Part shown: positions 56,749 to 64,000 of the stretch, in pieces
Numbering within the stretch: the stretch's first letter is position 1
How the letters are laid out: each line of letters opens with the position of its first letter
From: Parietichytrium sp. I65-24A
Taxonomy: Eukaryota > Sar > Bigyra > Thraustochytrida > Thraustochytriidae
Reading direction: 5' to 3'
DNA length: 64,000 nucleotides
Assembly (NCBI GenBank): GCA_012862575.1
Contig: BLSF01000002.1
Location: forward strand, 1,054,001 to 1,118,000
Translations under genes and position numbers: made by a program
The notes under the pieces: generated by a model
What the model saw: the letters and a program-made list of their open reading frames with translations, nothing else
Told to the model about the DNA's origin: nothing
The model's database searches: none

Positions 56749-58486
56749 GCTTGCTCGAAATCTAAAATGCCTCTGCTTACCCTCGACCAAACTCCCTGCA
56801 GCTCGAGTTTTGGGTCTGCCCGGTCTTGGCGCATGGTTTGGTCTTCTCCGCGAGAAAATACAAAATCCACTTCACACGCTTAGGGCAAGAGTAGCTGTGC
56901 ACAAACAAGCTCCTATACACCACGCATACACATTTATACATGCCGAAACGTGCGCCGCTAATAGTACTCACAGTCAGTGCTTAGCACCACGACATAGTCA
57001 GTCAATCTATAGTTATGCTCTACACTAGTCATCCATACGCTCGGCACCCGGTGCACACCTCGCGTGAGGACTGGCTGACTGAGAGGGAATTTGGGGCTGT
57101 GAGGGGCTGAGTATCTGCTCATACATTTAACTCTGTGAGGCACAGGCAGCAAGCGTTTTGTCAAGACACAAATTGGACAAGGGACACCGCCATTTCGCCT
57201 TGTCAAGTGGGATCCACTCACTGCAGATAGAGTCACGGTACTCAAAGGCACACACGGTCATTCTTCTTTGTTGACAGTGAATAGCGGTGAGGCATGGTAA
57301 GGCATGAGATATCGTCACAAACTTGACCAACTTGACGGGATTGCGCTTGCAGCATCATGCTCGAGACACGCTTAGGGAACGTATACACTCTTAGCTCCTC
57401 GTCCGTCCTCGTGGCGTCCCACCTTGTCTCACAAAGCTTACGCTACCATATAACTGAAGCAGTATGTGTTGTGTCAAGGGATCCCTTGACACCCTCGACT
57501 TCGAGTTGCCAATGAGTTGCCCGCGCTAGTTTGGCGTTTATCCATTCCTTGAATTCCTTGACACGCCACCTTCCGTGTTTGTGTATTATTTGTTTCCGCT
57601 ATCGTTCGCAACCTCGTTTCTTCGCGGTGGCCGCGCATTCAAAGCATTAAGGATGCACACCCCCTAGGAGCGTCCCCTTTGGTGGTACTCGCAGTCAGTA
57701 CTCGTAATAGTACAGTACTCACACTCAGTACATTGTTTGAGAGCCCAGCCTCTGACGAGGCATCAACGTTCCAGAAAATCCAGGCGATTGTTGGTCTTAA
57801 TCGCAAAGGCAACCACGGCGGAGCATGCGGTCCAAAAATACGACTCTTATTTGTCGCCGTCGCAGATATCGCGCGCTAATTTTATATAAAATCGTGTAGT
57901 TGTGAATTTGTAACGCCAGTGATCGTTCACTAGAAAGAATTTCTGTGGCGGGCAGGCTTGCTGAGAAAGTAGATCCCATCGCGAAACATGACAAGGAATA
58001 CGCCTTTTGAGCACAACTTGGGTGATTGCAAACCTAATCAGGGTTCACAAAGATACGAGGCTTGACGGTTGTTCTCATTTTCAATCTATAACAGGAACTT
58101 GCAATCCAGTCTTCGGTAGGACTTCCAATCTTGAAACGACAAATTGTGCTTTGGTGAGAGTTGTGGCGCCGCCTGCAGATTGAAAAGTGTGCGCCACGGG
58201 TGGACGCCGAGCACATCCCGTCCGCAGAAGATCACAGAAGCATCAATCTGCGCGCTTTTACTGGTCGTTACTCGCAGCAAGAGTACCCGTTTCAGCGACA
58301 AGGATGCCCGCCGTACCAGTTGTGCTCGAAAATGGTATCCACGCGTGTTGCCCAGAAAATTAAGAGCTCTCCACCAAACTGTGAAATGGCACGTGGCACC
58401 ACTGCCCGCTCCCTACCTGGAATCGTGTCAACATAGCACTCGCCCCACTTGAGCACCAGATGAAAGTCCTCTCAGAAATTCTTCAC

Positions 58487-58708
58487 TGCCAAATGAAATG
58501 AATTGAAATCAAATGAAAACAAATGAAATCAAATCAAATCAAATGAAACCGAATAAAATCAAATGAAATCAAATCAAGTCAAATCAAATCAAATCAACGC
58601 AGAATAAATCAAATCAAATCAGATCAGATCAGATCAGATCAAATCAAATCAAATCAAATCAACGCAGATTAAAGTTAAAATTCAGATCAGATCAGATCAG
58701 ATCAAAAC
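58487..58708. repeat. (AAATC/GATCA)n composite array
   Basis: A 220-bp stretch of AAATG, AAATC and GATCA pentamers, interrupted by a twice-occurring AACGCAGA(A/T)TAAA word. It occupies the same relative place as the AAATC arrays of unit A. Confidence 0.85.
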
Positions 58709-58916
58709 CGTGAAACAAGTATGCTGCATTCTGTTAGTATACGCTACGTGTAGTGGTAGTGTACCGGTACTCATCCAGTGAAAAACCGAGCCCACAGAAC
58801 CCACGTTTGTTCGTTTGCTTACCTCGATGCAAAGCTCTGTGCCATTGCATTGTCTCTGGATGCCCTTCGGAAGCACCCAACTCGAAAGAGCACTGTCGAG
58901 AATTCTTGCTGAAAAA

Positions 58917-60330
58917 CCTCAATTCCCTCGTATGTGAGGCTGTAGCTGTCATGGAGTTGATCTCGCCCCAAGGGGTCCTCGCGAGCAAATCTGCCCTGAA
59001 TAGCTGCTGAACTTCCCTGGGCAAGTTCGCATTGCTCTCCAAAATGCGCAACCGTGAGTGAGGTTATGAAAGGCATATGTGCTATTAGGCACCGAAAGGA
59101 ACAAAGTCCATGTTCTTTGATCATTGTGCAAAAAAATGGATTCGTTCGGCAGCCTGCCAATGGCTGCGAATGGCTGGGTCTTCAGGGACAGGATCGCGAA
59201 CTTCACCATCAACACCTTGCTCGTTCGCCGGTGCGACAGCAATCACCAGGTTGGAATTTCATCAGTGAAATCGCTCGACGAGAGTGCGAATCACACTTTT
59301 CCGTCGCTGAACTTTTGTTATTTACACTTTTGGTTTCTGTTCATCAAAGTCCTGTTCCGGGATTCAAGGCTTGCCAGCAACACAACTAGCCTCAATTCCC
59401 ACGTATGCGCGGCTGTAACGGTCATGGAGACGTTCTAGGCCCCAAAAGGTCCTCGCGAGCAAATTTGCCCTGAATAGCTGCTGAACTTCCCTGGGCAAGT
59501 TCGCATTGCTCTCCAAAATGCGCAACCGTGAGTGAGGTTATGAAAGGCGTATGTGCTATTAGGCACCGAAAGGAACAAAGTCCATGTTCTTTGATCGTTG
59601 TGCAAAAAAATGGATTCGTTCGGCAGCCTGCCAATGGCTGCGAATGGCTGGGTCTTCAGGGACAGGATCGCGAACTTCACCATCAACACCTTGCTCGTTC
59701 GCCGGTGCGACAGCAATCACCAGGTTGGAATTTCATCAGTGAAATCGCTCGACGAGAGTGCGAATCACACTTTTCCGTCGCTGAACTTTTGTTATTTACA
59801 CTTTTGGTTTCTGTTCATCAAAGTCCTGTTCCGGGATTCAAGGCTTGCCAGCAACACAACTAGCCTCAATTCCCACGTATGCGCGGCTGTAACGGTCATG
59901 GAGACGTTCTAGGCCCCAAAAGGTCCTCGCGAGCAAATTTGCCCTGAATAGCTGCTGAACTTCCCTGGGCAAGTTCGCATTGCTCTCCAAAATGCGCAAC
60001 CGTGAGTGAGGTTATGAAAGGCGTATGTGCTATTAGGCACCGAAAGGAACAAAGTCCATGTTCTTTGATCGTTGTGCAAAAAAATGGATTCGTTCGGCAG
60101 CCTGCCAATGGCTGCGAATGGCTGGGTCTTCAGGGACAGGATCGCGAACTTCACCATCAACACCTTGCTCGTTCGCCGGTGCGACAGCAATCACCAGGTT
60201 GGAATTTCATCAGTGAAATCGCTCGACGAGAGTGCGAATCACACTTTTCCGTCGCTGAACTTTTGTTATTTACACTTTTGGTTTCTGTTCATCAAAGTCC
60301 TGTTCCGGGACTCAAGGCTTGCCTGCAATA
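58917..60330. repeat. 474-bp tandem repeat, three copies
   Basis: Copies start near 58917, 59391 and 59865 with a constant 474-nt offset. Copies 2 and 3 are nearly identical; copy 1 differs mainly in its first ~60-90 nt, which instead resemble the end of unit A (55510-55560). 474 is a multiple of three, so all frames are kept in phase, and each copy carries the same ~110-codon open frames on both strands. No domain was recognised in any of them. Confidence 0.93.
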
Positions 60331-60989
60331 GAATTCCCGGCCACGCTCGCTGGAATATACAATAGCAACTGGTTCAGCTCGATTTCGGGCCAGATTTGGG
60401 ACAGTGTGAGACCTTGCTCATGGGAACTTCGGGGATTTCGGTCGCACACTGCTTCTTTCCTGAAAACCTTCAAAAAATGAGAAAGCTTTCCTTCAAAATT
60501 TCTGTGCCCTGCTGACGTAGAAAGTGGCATGTCTTGCCCTCCAAGTCTGAGTCTCTTCTCCTCGATAGTTCCAGGGCGGCGTTGCAACGGTTGAGGATAT
60601 GACTAGTCCCTCTTAAAATAGTATTTTTCGGTAGAAAGGTTTAAGCCATTGCCCCAAAAGTGGATTATTCGTTTTGGTCCACTTCCGGCAACACTTGACA
60701 ATGCGAACTTACACAAAGGTGAAAGAGCAACAATAATGGGAATTTGTCCCGAATTGGCGTCACTTGACACCCTCAACCTATTTGACTGGGATTGCATTAA
60801 GAGTAGACGTGCAAACGGTCTGACCGCTTCAATCTCCAAAACCCAAAAGAGCCAATTGCAATTCGACTTCGGCAAATAGAAACGAAATATTCAACTCTGG
60901 GTGGGCCCCGACTGCGACAAGCCTTTGCTAACCAGTGAGCATCCGAACAAGAGCAAGCAAACCCACAACGTCCACCAGCGTCTCCAAGT

Positions 60990-62315
60990 ATGGCCGCTGA
61001 AAGCTTCATAGCTTCAAGGGAGAAAGAGCTCCGGAACGAGATGTCTTCATCAAGCGAGTCATCCGCGTCATCCTCTGGCGATGAGATCGAGAGTCTGTCA
61101 GATGCCAACTCATGCTGCGCAGACAATACATCAGGAAGATTCTCCAGGGACGAGAAGAAGACCCTCTTTGGAATGATCAACAATGATTCCGAGTTGCTTC
61201 GAGCCTTCGTCCATCAGCTCACACGCAAAACTTGGAATGGCAAGTCTTGGATGAGCGAGATCGTCAAGCGATACAACGAGATTGCAACGAAGAAACGAAC
61301 GAGCGACGCCATTCGCCACCACTTGAAGCTGCGCAAACTGAAGGAGAACCCAAAGACTGATGAGGAAAAGCTTGTCATTCTTCTCAAGCACGTAATCTCC
61401 TGCGAAGACCGGCTAGATTGCAGCAAATGCCTTCAAGCTAACCGATTTAGAGTCATTTTACAGCTAGCGCGATGTGGGTCCCAAGAGTGCACTGTTTGCG
61501 ACCAGAGCCTTCCTTCACTGGCGGACGGATTTGACGCAGCCGATCTGCTGCGACAAATTGCCCCTTCTCCAAGGAGCATTGCAGAGGAAGTGCCGGCTCC
61601 AAAACAAAGGCCGTCTTCGCTTCCAAAAGTAGAATTGGGTCGCATTCTTGGATCTCCAGTCGCAACTTCGTTGGGAGACACCAACCTTGGATCCCCGACC
61701 CCCGGTGCTTGGGTCCCGCAGATCTCACCTGTCGGGTCGCTCGCACCAAATCTTTACGATCTTCAAAATAACCTTAACGCTCTAGCTGCCCTCAACAAAA
61801 GTGCCAGCAGCAATAGTCAGAGCGAGGGGCCATTTCAGAAGACACAGGCTAGTTCAGTGGGGAGCCTTTCAAACGCTATGCTTCAGCAGCTCTTGCCTCC
61901 ATATGGCTTTCAGCAGCAACTCCAGCTGACTCAAGCGCAGCGAAACCAGCTCTTAATGCCTTTTGGCTCCCTACAAAGCAACGGCACCGATGGTTTTAGT
62001 TGGCCACCCGTAGCATCGCCGCCCGCTTTTCTCTCCACATTGGCAAATATGCCGCTCAGAAACTTTGCAAGTAGCACCTTCGATAGTCCGCTACAGAGCA
62101 ACATCATCCCGCAGAGCTCAAAACAGATTCCCTTTCCAAATGTTCCAGGCCAGGCAACCAATACTTGGCGTGGATCATCTCTTCCGCTTCTCGCAAGCTC
62201 TGCTCTGGCAAGTCTGTCAAATCCAGAGGAGTCGCTGAAGAGAAAGAGGGATTCTGATGAGCTCAGCTCCTTCCCTTCCCAGCACGGGTTCAAGTCACCA
62301 AGGAAGGAGAGTTAG
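60990..62315 (+). CDS. Putative zinc-binding nuclear protein (TAZ-like Cys cluster)
   Basis: 441 aa from the ATG at 60990. Residues 1-50 are Ser/Glu-rich and acidic. Residues ~50-125 are helical and basic (MINNDSELLRAFVHQLTRKT, WMSEIVKRYNEIATKKRTSD), faintly like a Myb/SANT-type DNA-binding fold. Residues ~130-180 contain HVISCEDRLDCSKC and ARCGSQECTVC, two H/C-x-C-x-C clusters separated by ~15 residues, resembling the helix-Cys arrangement of TAZ zinc fingers in CBP/p300 and plant BT proteins, although one His is replaced. The remaining 260 residues are Ser/Pro/Gln/Asn-rich (LQQLLPPYGFQQQLQ), like a transactivation region, ending in basic KRKRDSDEL. A transcription regulator is a reasonable guess, not established. 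Confidence 0.72.
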   Translation: MAAESFIASREKELRNEMSSSSESSASSSGDEIESLSDANSCCADNTSGRFSRDEKKTLFGMINNDSELLRAFVHQLTRKTWNGKSWMSEIVKRYNEIATKKRTSDAIRHHLKLRKLKENPKTDEEKLVILLKHVISCEDRLDCSKCLQANRFRVILQLARCGSQECTVCDQSLPSLADGFDAADLLRQIAPSPRSIAEEVPAPKQRPSSLPKVELGRILGSPVATSLGDTNLGSPTPGAWVPQISPVGSLAPNLYDLQNNLNALAALNKSASSNSQSEGPFQKTQASSVGSLSNAMLQQLLPPYGFQQQLQLTQAQRNQLLMPFGSLQSNGTDGFSWPPVASPPAFLSTLANMPLRNFASSTFDSPLQSNIIPQSSKQIPFPNVPGQATNTWRGSSLPLLASSALASLSNPEESLKRKRDSDELSSFPSQHGFKSPRKES

Positions 62316-62537
62316 ATAGGTTTTCTCCTCAAGCTGGATTCAATCCACCTGTTCATATTAGAATACCCAGCTTTGATAGATGAGGGAGAGAAAGTGAGAG
62401 AAAAGCTTACTGTGCAGCGTTGTTCGAGTACCGTCCGGTAGATATAAATATATATATAAAACAAATGTTCTTATCATCCCATTCTAACTAATCACATGGC
62501 CGAGCGACCGAAGAAAAACGGGCTACAATCAAACAAA
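62316..62537. other. Convergent intergenic spacer
   Basis: 222 nt with a TATAAATATATATATA stretch near 62441-62457 between two convergent genes. Probably 3' UTR and polyadenylation DNA. Confidence 0.5.
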
Positions 62538-63956
62538 TCAAAAGAAGGAGAACTTGAACTCTCCTTCTTTTTTAAAGTCAATTCTTCGCCTCTTTTTCGC
62601 CAACTCAGCCTCTTCAAATTGCTCCAAAAGATTTGGGAACTTCTCACGAAGTGCGTCTGTGAACTCGCGAAACAAGTCAGCCCTATTTCTTTCGCACGAG
62701 AGACCGGATACGAGATGAGGGGAATCACGCATAAGACGCAGTGACTCGGAAAGATTGGCGGACGAAATGTAGTTTTGCGTAATCGCCACACATGGCTCAA
62801 TGTTCAAAACGCAGTGCCACCAGCCCTTCGGGACAAAGACAAGATCCCCAGCCTGCGCAGTAAACTCGATCGGGGCCTGCTCAATCTCGTAAAAGTTTAC
62901 AAACCACTCCAAAAGCGAGACTGGTTGGGTCACGTCGGCCCCATCCTCGCTTGGCGTCACGCCAGGCGGCGCATGGCCAGGAGGAAACATAAGCCAGCGC
63001 TTCGACCCGCTCACTACACCGTTCCAGGCATGAGTAAAATTTGGATCTATGTGCCACTTACTCCCGCTCTTTGCAGCTCCTGCTATAAGCCATCTGTAGT
63101 CGGGCCGGGAGCTTCCCATTGTCTCAAACAGATCGCGGTGCGGGTGTTCTTCAGTGTTTCGAAAGTAGAGAGGCACTTTGTAGATGGAGTCGCGGTAGTC
63201 CTGTCCGCACTCTTCGCCCAAGGACTTTGCAATACGCTCTACAAATTTGCAGTCGAACAAGTACAAAGGCGACTCTTCCTGTTGGTTCTCAGAGTAGTCG
63301 AGGAAGTCACAAAGACGCATGTCGACTGGACCAACTCGAAATGCTGTTTCGATGCTGTCCAGTCCACGCATTGCGAGACGCGCCGGACGTGCGGGGTCGA
63401 CACGATCCCCCCATGTTTTAAAGGCGTTCCACTCATGGCGAAGAGCATTCCGAATCAGCACCGGCCGGCATGGCGTCTCGTAGTTCCTAATGAACTCGTC
63501 GACCGAAAAGGTGGCCGCGTCTCTCGAATCCACGCATTGTCTCCGCAGCCACTCCTCCTTCAGCTCGGCCGTTGCGTATTGCCACGGCCAGTAGAGCGCA
63601 TTCGAGCACACAGACTTTTTAGGACAGAACAAGTCTCTGTCTCTCCTTCCCAGCATCGCATTCTTCCACCCATCTCTGAATACGAACGCCTTCTCCGAAT
63701 CCCAGCTCTGCAGCATGGCATCTCTCCAAAACCTATCGTCCGTGCAATACACCGCTGCGCCGGAGCTTGCGCACGCAAGGGCCGTCAAATCGCCGGGAGC
63801 AAGATAACTCAGCATTTCCAGCACAAACTCCTCTCCGGCTCGCCCCAGTCTGGGCCCGAACGCTTCTCCAAGCGTGAGTACACGGCTCGCGTCCAGCACC
63901 CACGCGTTGCCGCTCGGCTTGACGCCTCTCGGGTGTGCGGAGCCTTCGCTCGCCAT
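62538..63956 (-). CDS. F-box/JmjC-domain 2-oxoglutarate oxygenase
   Basis: 472 aa with a clear ATG at 63956. Residues ~40-85 (FVLEMLSYLAPGDLTALACA, DRFWRDAMLQSW) fit an F-box. The JmjC cupin spans ~165-400: CRPVLIRNALRHEWNA entry, SKWHIDPNFTHAWNGVVSG (Fe ligands His and Asp in HID), KRWLMFPPGHAP, and GDLVFVPKGWWHCVLN (third Fe ligand His). The Lys/Thr positions around these motifs fit 2-oxoglutarate binding. F-box plus JmjC is the layout of the plant JMJ21/22 and JMJD6-like group, Fe(II)/2OG enzymes that hydroxylate or demethylate proteins. The C-terminus is Lys/Arg-rich (KKRRRIDFKK), a possible nuclear signal. An F-box could link it to an SCF ligase. Confidence 0.93.
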   Translation of the reverse strand: MASEGSAHPRGVKPSGNAWVLDASRVLTLGEAFGPRLGRAGEEFVLEMLSYLAPGDLTALACASSGAAVYCTDDRFWRDAMLQSWDSEKAFVFRDGWKNAMLGRRDRDLFCPKKSVCSNALYWPWQYATAELKEEWLRRQCVDSRDAATFSVDEFIRNYETPCRPVLIRNALRHEWNAFKTWGDRVDPARPARLAMRGLDSIETAFRVGPVDMRLCDFLDYSENQQEESPLYLFDCKFVERIAKSLGEECGQDYRDSIYKVPLYFRNTEEHPHRDLFETMGSSRPDYRWLIAGAAKSGSKWHIDPNFTHAWNGVVSGSKRWLMFPPGHAPPGVTPSEDGADVTQPVSLLEWFVNFYEIEQAPIEFTAQAGDLVFVPKGWWHCVLNIEPCVAITQNYISSANLSESLRLMRDSPHLVSGLSCERNRADLFREFTDALREKFPNLLEQFEEAELAKKRRRIDFKKEGEFKFSFF

Positions 63957-64000
63957 CCGGACTTGGGCTCTTTTCTGTGCGTCGGTTGGCTTGGGTCGGG
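63957..64000. other. Start of the JmjC gene's 5' region, cut by the window end
   Basis: Only 44 nt of upstream sequence is present; nothing can be said about the promoter. Confidence 0.5.

Larger units (their letters stand above)
50808..60330. repeat. Nested tandem-duplication locus
   Basis: Two colinear, same-orientation units. Unit A (~50.8-55.56 kb) and unit B (~55.69-58.95 kb) each contain one copy of the unknown gene family and then the same ordered intergenic landmarks: GCTCGAGTTTTGGGTCTGCC (52618 / 56801), CATCAACGTTCCAGAA (53669 / 57760), GTAACGCCAGTGATCG (53797 / 57911), a ~350-bp island (54071 / ~58170), a pentanucleotide array, and AATTCCC(A/T)CGT (55515 / 58919). Unit A carries an extra 692-bp internal duplication, and unit B runs into a 474-bp array. 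Divergence between units is considerable, so the large duplication is old, while the smaller arrays are recent. Confidence 0.88.
56749..60989. other. Intergenic part of unit B, 474-bp array and flank
   Basis: 4.2 kb without a supportable gene. It contains the unit-B landmarks, a GTAC cluster (57683-57736), the AAATC/GATCA array (58487-58708), the 474-bp tandem array (58917-60330) and ~660 nt of unique DNA before the next gene. Confidence 0.6.

Noticed and set aside
50808-58950. Mobile element explanation for the duplicated units
   Set aside because: I found no transposase, reverse transcriptase, terminal inverted repeats or target-site duplications at the unit edges. Tandem duplication explains the pattern.
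58917-60330. CRISPR-like repeat array
   Set aside because: The unit is 474 bp with no spacers, and the context is eukaryotic.
59054-60331. Three identical ~110-codon ORFs spaced by 474 nt as a gene array
   Set aside because: The ORFs only reflect the DNA repeat. Several frames are open on both strands, without domain or codon signal, so no gene is called.

Overview
This 64 kb window is nuclear DNA of a gene-sparse, intron-poor unicellular eukaryote. I favour a unicellular red alga such as Porphyridium, without proof. Pointers are long single-exon genes on both strands, a few short GT-AG introns (70, 77 and 104 nt), AATAAA hexamers behind several genes, a plant/fungal-type Fpg DNA glycosylase, a plant-like full-size PDR transporter, CUL4 and a selenoprotein. 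I see no bacterial operon logic, rRNA, tRNA, CRISPR array or recognisable transposase or reverse transcriptase.

Layout. 1-10 kb: a WD40 protein (+), a CBS-domain protein ending in a TLDc domain (+), a doubtful small ORF (-), and an Fpg glycosylase with an AT-hook tail (-). 10-26 kb: an inositol-polyphosphate 5-phosphatase with C2 domain and CaaX box (-), a secreted vWA/beta-propeller type I membrane protein (-), a 1670-aa PDR/ABCG transporter (+) and a two-exon tetraspanin-like protein (-). 28-43 kb: a 1305-aa pseudokinase/calcineurin-like phosphatase/EF-hand fusion (-), an mPGES2-like GST (-), a broken-frame PH-domain locus (-), cullin-4 (+), selenoprotein W with an in-frame Sec TGA, an intron and a SECIS element (-), and an ATP-grasp ligase (-). 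43-49 kb is nearly gene-free. A two-exon severin/fragmin-like actin-binding protein (+) lies at 49-50 kb. 50.8-60.3 kb is a nested tandem-duplication locus holding two paralogues of an unrecognised protein family, 692-bp and 474-bp repeats and pentanucleotide arrays. 61-64 kb: a putative zinc-binding nuclear protein (+) and an F-box/JmjC oxygenase (-).

The genes look like unlinked housekeeping and signalling functions: phosphoinositide and Ca2+ signalling, ubiquitin ligation, DNA repair, redox, actin, export. Two locus-wide patterns stand out. Purine (GA) tracts lie on the sense strand upstream of most start codons, and GTAC-rich and GAATTC-rich short motifs are scattered through intergenic DNA. 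The strongest finding is the selenoprotein W gene, which ordinary ORF calling misses because its Sec codon reads as a stop and its first exon is only 40 nt. All starts below use ATG; several long open frames begin upstream at non-ATG codons, which I discounted.
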